Shown: piece after piece, positions 58,475 to 64,000 of the stretch
How the letters are laid out: each line of letters starts with the position of its first letter
Numbering within the stretch: the first letter of the stretch is position 1
NCBI GenBank assembly: GCA_963771305.1
Contig: CAVYTS010000034.1
Coordinates: forward strand, 248,001-312,000
DNA: 64,000 bases
Source: CAJCIT01 sp963771305
GTDB taxonomy: Bacteria; Acidobacteriota; Terriglobia; Bryobacterales; Bryobacteraceae
Reading direction: 5' to 3'
Notes under the pieces: generated by a model
The model's input: only the letters and a program-made list of their open reading frames with translations
What the model was told of the DNA's origin: nothing
Database searches by the model: none
Translations under genes and position numbers: made by a program

Positions 58475-59041
58475 TCATTTTCCATCGACCCGGCGTCCTT
58501 TGGCAGAGCAGTCGATGAGTTGGCCCAGGCGCCGAAGCCTGGTTTCTTCCTGCTTGGCGCTGATCACCCACCAACTGCAGACCCTTCGATATGACGGCGC
58601 TTGGGCCTGAAAGAAGTCCCAGGCTTTTCGGTTCTTTCGGAAAGTCCCTTCATACGTGTCGCCCAGCGCGGCGTTCTTGCGCTGTTCGTACGAATAGATG
58701 GCTGACTTCTTGTCAGTGCGCTGCTCAAACGCCTTGAGGCCCGCCGGCTGCATCAGACCGAGCTCGGTCAATTCACGCACACGGTCGATGTTGATTTTGC
58801 TCCAGATACTGGTAGGGCGCCGTGCGGTAAATCGAATGGTGTAGCGAGTACTATCGACATTCCTCCGGACGCCATCAATCCAGCCGAAACACAGCGCTGC
58901 ATCGACCGATTCCGGCCAGGTAATGCTCGGTTCTCCCGAACTCTTTTTATGAAATCCGACCAGCAGCTCTCGTGCTGTCGCGTGATGCTCCTGAAGCCAC
59001 GCGCGGAAGTGGGCAGGCGATGGGAAGTAGAGCGGCTCCAT
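58475..59041 (-). CDS. YdeI/OmdA-type protein
   Basis: 188 residues. Family signature FPSPAHFRAWLQEHHATARELLVGFHKKSSG, ITWPESVDAALCFGWIDGVRRNVD, SIWSKINIDRVRELTELGLMQPAG. The ATG at 59041 gives the standard N-terminus. YdeI-family proteins are linked to outer-membrane or envelope stress and peptide resistance in some enterics; the role here is unknown. It is divergent from the propeller gene at 59082 with about 40 bp between starts. Confidence 0.87.
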   Translation of the reverse strand: MEPLYFPSPAHFRAWLQEHHATARELLVGFHKKSSGEPSITWPESVDAALCFGWIDGVRRNVDSTRYTIRFTARRPTSIWSKINIDRVRELTELGLMQPAGLKAFEQRTDKKSAIYSYEQRKNAALGDTYEGTFRKNRKAWDFFQAQAPSYRRVCSWWVISAKQEETRLRRLGQLIDCSAKGRRVDGK

Positions 59042-59081
59042 CGAATACCCATAGAATAGCCAAGGTGAGGTAAATTCCTGA

Positions 59082-60140
59082 ATGGGTACCGCGACACAGA
59101 CTAAGACCAACAGATTAGCCTTTGCTCTACTTATTTCCGGCCTTGGGTCCGCCCTGCTGAATGCCGCAGAGACGCCATCTCCCGCGTTATTGGTGCTATC
59201 TAAAGGCGATCTCTCTTTAGCGACTGTGGATCCCGCCACGCTTCAGGTGGTTGGCCGGGTACCCTCCGGCGCGGACCCGCACGAGGTCATTGCGTCCGCA
59301 GATGGGAAGGTCGCTTATATCTCCAACTATGGCGGCGGAGCGTACAACACGATTACCGTGGTGGACCTCGTCCACCAGAAAGCCATGCCGGTGATTGATC
59401 TGGGCCCGCTACGCGGCCCACATGGCCTGACGTTCGTGGGCGGGAAGCTCTGGTTCACGGCTGAAGGCGCCAAGGTGATTGGGAGCTACGATCCGGCAAC
59501 CAACAAGATTGACTGGGTTCTGGGTACGGGTCAAAACAGAACGCACATGATTTTCGTCGCCGATGATCTGAAGTGGATTGTCACTTCCAACGTCGCTTCC
59601 GCGTCCATGACGTTCATTGAGAAGACGACCGTACGGCCTGGTGGGCCGGGCGGACCGCCGCCGGGTGGGCCGATGGGTCCTCCACGGGCCGATTGGAACG
59701 AGACTATCGTAGCGGTGGGCCGGGGCGCGGAGGGCTTTGACGTGTCGCCGGATGGGAAGGAGCTCTGGGCGGCGAATGCACAGGACGGCACGATCTCGAT
59801 CATCGACATCGCGAGCAGAAAGGTAGTTCAGACTCTCGATGCAAATGTGAAAAGCGCCAATCGCCTGAAGTTCACGCCGGATGGAAAGCTGGCGCTGGTC
59901 TCCATGTTAGGTGGCCCTGACCTCGCCATATTCGACGTGCCCACCCGCAAGGAAGCGAAGCGGATAAAGATCGGCCGTGGTGCGGCGGGTATTCTGGTGC
60001 AGCCCGATGGCACGCGCGCGTTCGTGGCGTGCACACCCGACAGCTATGTCGTTATTGTCGACTTGAAATCGCTGGAAGTGACGGGACATCTGGACGCCGG
60101 CAAACAACCGGATGGGTTGGCGTGGGCGGTACGGCAGTAG
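59082..60140 (+). CDS. YncE-like secreted beta-propeller protein
   Basis: 352 residues. Signal peptide (LAFALLISGLGSALLNAAE) then YVTN/PQQ-like propeller repeats: GRVPSGADPHEVIASADGKVAYISNYGGG, GFDVSPDGKELWAANAQDGTISIID, RLKFTPDGKLALVSMLGGPDLAIFD, GILVQPDGTRAFVACTPDSYVVIVD. A glycine-proline loop (PGGPGGPPPGGPMGPP) interrupts one blade. Such proteins are exported scaffolds or nucleic-acid/ligand binders; no enzyme activity is evident. Confidence 0.87.
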   Translation: MGTATQTKTNRLAFALLISGLGSALLNAAETPSPALLVLSKGDLSLATVDPATLQVVGRVPSGADPHEVIASADGKVAYISNYGGGAYNTITVVDLVHQKAMPVIDLGPLRGPHGLTFVGGKLWFTAEGAKVIGSYDPATNKIDWVLGTGQNRTHMIFVADDLKWIVTSNVASASMTFIEKTTVRPGGPGGPPPGGPMGPPRADWNETIVAVGRGAEGFDVSPDGKELWAANAQDGTISIIDIASRKVVQTLDANVKSANRLKFTPDGKLALVSMLGGPDLAIFDVPTRKEAKRIKIGRGAAGILVQPDGTRAFVACTPDSYVVIVDLKSLEVTGHLDAGKQPDGLAWAVRQ

Positions 60141-60311
60141 CCGTACATATCTATCGGCGAGTCAGGCTGGTCAGACGTATCTGAAAAAAGCCATCACCCA
60201 CTATTCCCTCATTGACGGGCATCGGCGACTCGTTGCAAGCAAACAGGCGCTTCGGAGCCGTGAGTGTGAACGGGCGGTTTTGGCTTTTTCCCGCAACGTC
60301 TAGTTAGGCTG

Positions 60312-61529
60312 TTATAGGTAGCTCAACCACCAGTCGCGTCTGCGCTGCTTCACGCCGGCAAACCAGCGGCATGCGGGATACATGGCAATCACCACGGCGA
60401 CCCACGCGAGGTAAACCGCCCAGAGCGGAAAGCCGTAATCCGCGGGGAACTTAATAGTTGCGGACATTCCGGGCAACGTTGTTAACTGAAGGCCTGCGAC
60501 GCCAAACCGAACGCACGACAGCAGTACCGCCAAAGCGTGGATGACGAAGAGGTGAACCACGAAGTAGAAGAGAGGGACTCGTCCGAATATCAGAAGTGGG
60601 TTGACACTCGCGAGTCTGATGCGGTCCAGCAGAGCGAGCGCGGCGAGCGCAGGCCCCAGGGTCATCAGAAGGAAATCCAGGGAAGGTGGATACTTTGCGC
60701 ATCTTAAGAACGAGCAAAGCGTCATCAGGGCCGATGGCTGATGGGACCATGGCACCGGGTCTCCGTATACGTTCAATGCGCGAACCAGTATGAAACCTGC
60801 TGTGAGGCCGATTCCTAACCTCAGCACGAATCGTTGCCGCCGCGCTGGCTCCCAAAGAAACACTGGGCCGAGGCAATAGCCCGCCGCCATCACGCCGATC
60901 CAGGGAATCAGCGGGTAAGCGATGATCATCGCGACACCACCAAATTTGACGAGCCCCGGTTGGTGCAACAGATTCCAGACCCAGGCGGCTTTGCCAAACG
61001 CCGAGGCGGTGATGCCGTCGGCCAGGTTGTGAAACAGAATCATTGCGCAGCAGAGAACGGCCAGCACGCGGCGAGGCAGGTAGACCAGCGCGGCTAGCGC
61101 GATCATGCAGAAGCCCAGCGCCCAGAGCACGCTGACGATAGTGAAACTGTAATCGAAGTTGAAGTACAAGGCGAACCGCACCGCCGTCAACTCGAGGATC
61201 ACTAGCCAGAGCCCGCGCGTCCAGAGGAATCTCGACAAGTCGCTCGCGCTGCCACGGCGCTGGGCCCACAAGAAGGCACCGAGTCCGGCGGTGAGCATGA
61301 AGACCGGCGCGCAGAAATGCGTAATCCAACGAGTAAAGAAAATGGCCGCCGTGGTGCGGGTAAGGTCCTCAGGCGAGAAGTTCTGCGCGCCGGAGTGAAC
61401 GAAGTCGCGCGTGTGGTCAAGCGCCATGATGATCATGATCGCGCCCCGCAGAATGTCGACGGACTGTACTCGAGTTTGGATGGCAGAAGATTTCGACTCT
61501 TGAAGGGCAGCGGTCTTCAGTGACGGCAT
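60312..61529 (-). CDS. DUF1624 (heparan N-acetyltransferase-like) membrane protein
   Basis: 405 residues with about ten membrane segments. The start SVDILRGAIMIIMALDHTRDFVH contains the family motif with the conserved Asp-His pair. Later landmarks are RWITHFCAPVFMLTAGLGAFLW, GRVPLFYFVVHLFVIHALAV and the aromatic end. Related proteins are acyltransferases that move acetyl groups across the membrane onto sugars. Acceptor unknown. Confidence 0.87.
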   Translation of the reverse strand: MPSLKTAALQESKSSAIQTRVQSVDILRGAIMIIMALDHTRDFVHSGAQNFSPEDLTRTTAAIFFTRWITHFCAPVFMLTAGLGAFLWAQRRGSASDLSRFLWTRGLWLVILELTAVRFALYFNFDYSFTIVSVLWALGFCMIALAALVYLPRRVLAVLCCAMILFHNLADGITASAFGKAAWVWNLLHQPGLVKFGGVAMIIAYPLIPWIGVMAAGYCLGPVFLWEPARRQRFVLRLGIGLTAGFILVRALNVYGDPVPWSHQPSALMTLCSFLRCAKYPPSLDFLLMTLGPALAALALLDRIRLASVNPLLIFGRVPLFYFVVHLFVIHALAVLLSCVRFGVAGLQLTTLPGMSATIKFPADYGFPLWAVYLAWVAVVIAMYPACRWFAGVKQRRRDWWLSYL

Positions 61530-61571
61530 TTTCCCATTAAACCGTTATTTTGGGCAACGCTGACAACGACG

Positions 61572-62801
61572 CTATTTCCGGCCAAACACCAGGTCGTGGT
61601 CGTAGCCCGTCATTTCTAAGTAGCCAACACCTTGGATGGGCCTCCCGCCGCGGGTCCCTGTATAGCGGACAGCACCTTCCCAATAGCTGGGGCCGAAGCC
61701 GTCCTTCGAATCAAGTTCCTGGGCCGTCAGCTGGGTCTCCTCGGAAAGTTGCAGGCCCAGTGAGGGGACGATTAGAGTCCAGGCAACGGGGTAGGTTGCT
61801 CCTGTCTTCGGGCTGGTCCAGCGGGCGCCGGGCTGGAGCGTGAAGTCGGAGCCGCTGAGGAAGTGGCTGGCGCCCTGAGCGTCAACGAACGTGCCGGAAG
61901 AGAACGAGTCTCCCGCGCCGTTCTTCTTGCGGAGGCGATAGAACATGAGCTCCTCGTGGTTCTCAAGCTGGACGCAGAACCAGTCCCAACCCGCCTGGCT
62001 GTCGTCGAGTTGCTGCGTGAAGAATTCGTGATCCATCCAGGCGAGGCCTCTCAGACGGAAGGTCAGACCTTTCCAATACAGTGCGCCGTCCGCGGCCATA
62101 CGGGTGAATGAGATGTAATGCGAGGCCTTGCCAGGTTCAGGACCCTTCTGGCTAACACCGTTCTTGCCATGGATGACGGGCGGTTTCTCCGGCCTGAGCT
62201 CAAGTTGGAGCGTCAATTCGGGAGTGACGGCTTGCAGCAGTTGATTCGAACCAGGAAACAACCATCGCACTTGCCAGTTGCCGTTCCAGCACTTGCCTTG
62301 ATCGAGACTCACGCCGGCGAGGCCAGGGCCGGCGCGGTTGAGGCGTTCGGTGTGGAAGAACTGCCGGCCTTGGATGTCGCTGAGCGCGAGGTGCGCGAGG
62401 TAGACCTGATCGGGCCGCCAGACAGAAGCAGCGCGAAAGAGGGCCTGGCCGGCGGAGTTGGTGGCGCTTGTATCAATGGTTTGCCGGAAGAAGGTCAGCT
62501 CGAAGCCAAAGGGGCGGCCGCTGGGGTCGGTGAAGTTGCCCGTGTAGTACCACCACTCCGTAGCGTAATCAGGATGGCTGAAGTGGTCGCGCGGGAATTG
62601 AAACTGGTAGCCAGGCAGGGCGAGCTTAGCGGCCACGGCACTCCACAGGGTTGCGGCGGCGATGAAGACGAGGGCAAGAGCGATTGAAAGGATCGGACCG
62701 GGCCGGAGGGACCGGCCGAATCCGCTTGCTTGCTCCGAGGCGCAGAGCGACGCACGCGGTTGCTCTGAAAACACCGTTGCCGAGTAAGATGGCTTGCTCA
62801 T
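61572..62801 (-). CDS. AttH/CrtC-like lipocalin-domain protein
   Basis: About 409 residues from ATG 62801, but the start is doubtful because the first 20 or so codons lie in the dispersed repeat. A membrane or signal segment (PILSIALALVFIAAATLWSAVAA) is followed by FPRDHFSHPDYATEWWYYTGNF, the AttH signature, then two lipocalin-like domains with GRPFGFELTFFRQ, GLAWMDHEFFTQQLDDSQAGWDWFCVQL and YWEGAVRYTGTRGGRPIQGVGYLEMTGY. The family includes carotenoid 1,2-hydratase and other secreted hydratase-like proteins. Confidence 0.85.
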   Translation of the reverse strand: MSKPSYSATVFSEQPRASLCASEQASGFGRSLRPGPILSIALALVFIAAATLWSAVAAKLALPGYQFQFPRDHFSHPDYATEWWYYTGNFTDPSGRPFGFELTFFRQTIDTSATNSAGQALFRAASVWRPDQVYLAHLALSDIQGRQFFHTERLNRAGPGLAGVSLDQGKCWNGNWQVRWLFPGSNQLLQAVTPELTLQLELRPEKPPVIHGKNGVSQKGPEPGKASHYISFTRMAADGALYWKGLTFRLRGLAWMDHEFFTQQLDDSQAGWDWFCVQLENHEELMFYRLRKKNGAGDSFSSGTFVDAQGASHFLSGSDFTLQPGARWTSPKTGATYPVAWTLIVPSLGLQLSEETQLTAQELDSKDGFGPSYWEGAVRYTGTRGGRPIQGVGYLEMTGYDHDLVFGRK

Positions 62802-62854
62802 CGTTCGGAGAGCCGGGCGTGGGCGCCCGGCGCGGGTCTGGGGACCCGCCCCAC
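62759..62854. repeat. Dispersed intergenic repeat, copy 2
   Basis: Second copy of the repeat at 23588-23685, same orientation: GTTGCTCTGAAAAC, then GAGAGCCGGGCG...CGCCCGGCGCGGGTCTGGGG and ending ACCCGCCCCAC. It overlaps the doubtful N-terminal codons of the lipocalin-domain gene. Confidence 0.85.
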
Positions 62855-62921
62855 TTCGATTGCTTGCGTTTTCATGCACTCCGGCGCTCATGCTGGCCTG
62901 TGACCCACTGGGGTTGAGCGA

Positions 62922-64000
62922 TCAGGTTGTGGATGGAGTGAGTGCATAGCCTAACTCTCTGGCCCTGGATGCTAGGCCGAGGATACGGCGATCCTGGTAG
63001 CGGCGTTCAAAAGCTTCGGCGCCTTCATCGACGTATGGCTGGCCCCACCGCAGGAGCCGGTAGATGAAGCTGGCCAGTTTCCTGGCCGTGGCGAATACAG
63101 CTACATCCGCTCCGATCCGGCGCGCGATGCTCCGGTAATAGGCGCCGAGGGCGGTTTGACTGTGGCGCACCGACAAGGCCGCCATGCGCAACGCCGCCGC
63201 GACTCGCGTGCTGGCGCTGTTGCGCTTTTTTTTTTGCGAATCGGCTTATTACCGCTTTTCGGTACCCGGGGAGCCAGCGTAGTGTTTGAGATGAAGTGCT
63301 TCTCGTTGGGAAACCGGCTCAGATCGGGTCCATACTCGCTCAGCACGATCTGCACCGTCTCGACGCCAACCGCATCGATTTGCGTTATATCCACCCCGCT
63401 CATTCTGTACAGCGCCTGGCGCGCCGGCTCCTGGCCCCGCTTGCGCAAGCTTCTCATCTTGGGCTGATTCTTCAGCGCGGGAGCCGATTGCTGGCGCCGT
63501 TGTTCCGGTGTCATGCGGTTCAGCAGACGCAGAATCTCGCCATCATAATCGGCGATGCGCTGCTCGATGACATCGTACATCTGCAGACTCTGGCGCAGAC
63601 TGAACAAATGGTCTTCCCGCCAGTGACCAGTCAGTTGTTCGGCAATCTCCTCCTCGCTCTTCCGGCATCCGCGGTCGCGCAACCGGGCCAGTTGCCGCGG
63701 ATCCCGCTCGCCGGCGGCGATGGCGCGCAGAATCGCCATCCCCGTGGCTCCGTCCACATCGGAAACCGCCCGGTGCAGCCGCACATTCATCTGATCGAGG
63801 CCTTTTTGCAGTCGCCGAATCCAATCGGACCGCTCTGCCACCAGATTGCCTTTATCCCGTATCAGTGTGCGCAGCATGCACACCTGCTCAGGAGGGCGGA
63901 ACGAGCCTTTCACCAGACCGCAGCTATGCAGCCTTTGCAGCCACTCGCAGTCGCTGGGATCGCTCTTCCGGTTGCGCCCCGGCACGCGCGCTAACTGCCG
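62922..64000 (-). mobile_element. IS110-family element with a frameshifted transposase, partial
   Basis: The minus strand encodes an IS110 transposase entering from the right edge: VPGRNRKSDPSDCEWLQRLHSCGLV (Asp of the RuvC-like DEDD core in DPSD), then QKGLDQMNVRLHRAVSDVDGATGMAIL, and the C-terminal transposase_20 part with MSGVDITQIDAVGVETVQIVLSEYG. At an A10 run (63226-63235) the frame shifts; the next frame continues RNSASTRVAAALRMAALSVRHSQTALGAYYRSIARRIG to a stop at 62922. The N-terminus is outside the window. Confidence 0.88.

Overview
The window looks like a piece of an Acidobacteriota genome, most likely a Bryobacteraceae/Solibacter-type soil bacterium. The support is a 16S rRNA gene of acidobacterial type by eye, a PadR plus duplicated orphan permease (ADOP) pair, many secreted sugar-polymer and beta-propeller proteins, and GC-rich sequence with short repeats between genes. 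This assignment is by pattern recognition, not by a search.

Layout. 1-2445: an IS66-type element running off the left edge (tnpA, tnpB, a DUF4338 protein, tnpC). 2668-9594: a frameshifted unknown protein, a GH51 arabinofuranosidase, a minus-strand cluster of four small-molecule genes (carboxymuconolactone decarboxylase-like, SDR, zinc alcohol dehydrogenase, aldo/keto reductase), and a broken secreted fusion of a lysozyme inhibitor domain with a chagasin-type protease inhibitor domain. 9610-12890: DinB-like protein, cupin, a three-gene cobalt-type nitrile hydratase operon, and a Uma2-type protein. 12972-14631: an SGNH hydrolase gene whose last codons are interrupted by a compact ORF-less group II intron. 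14730-20304: a complete rRNA operon on the minus strand in the order 16S, tRNA-Ala(TGC), tRNA-Ile(GAT), 23S, 5S. 21285-22539: a chimera of two truncated genes.

22777-31173: methylmalonyl-CoA decarboxylase-like protein, a membrane protein, a VOC-PP2C fusion phosphatase, a VapBC-like pair, a GAF-alpha-glucan phosphorylase fusion carrying six single-base insertions, and a secreted esterase-like protein. 31435-36840: a PD40-propeller/TPR gene cut in two by an ISKra4-type element with 21-bp terminal inverted repeats and a perfect 9-bp target duplication; the element also carries a TPR gene fragment. 37165-43578: a membrane protein, methyltransferase, dolichol-phosphate-mannose-synthase-like glycosyltransferase, an unknown large membrane protein and an alpha/beta hydrolase. 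43674-52419: frameshifted GH43 and DUF3788 genes, a Tat-exported glycoside-hydrolase-like protein, a cytochrome/PQQ propeller dehydrogenase, and the ADOP permease with its PadR regulator. 52579-57905: a GNAT acetyltransferase, a second transposon with another DUF6788 protein, and two GlcG/HbpS paralogues, one of which lost its signal peptide next to that transposon. 57931-64000: secreted and membrane proteins, an AttH/CrtC-like lipocalin protein, and an IS110 element leaving the right edge.

Two themes stand out. The window is rich in mobile DNA (IS66, ISKra4, a DDE element, IS110, a group II intron, a dispersed 97-bp repeat). It also has an unusually high number of single-base frameshifts in otherwise well-preserved genes, which is either recent gene decay or residual indels in the assembly; the sequence alone cannot separate these.
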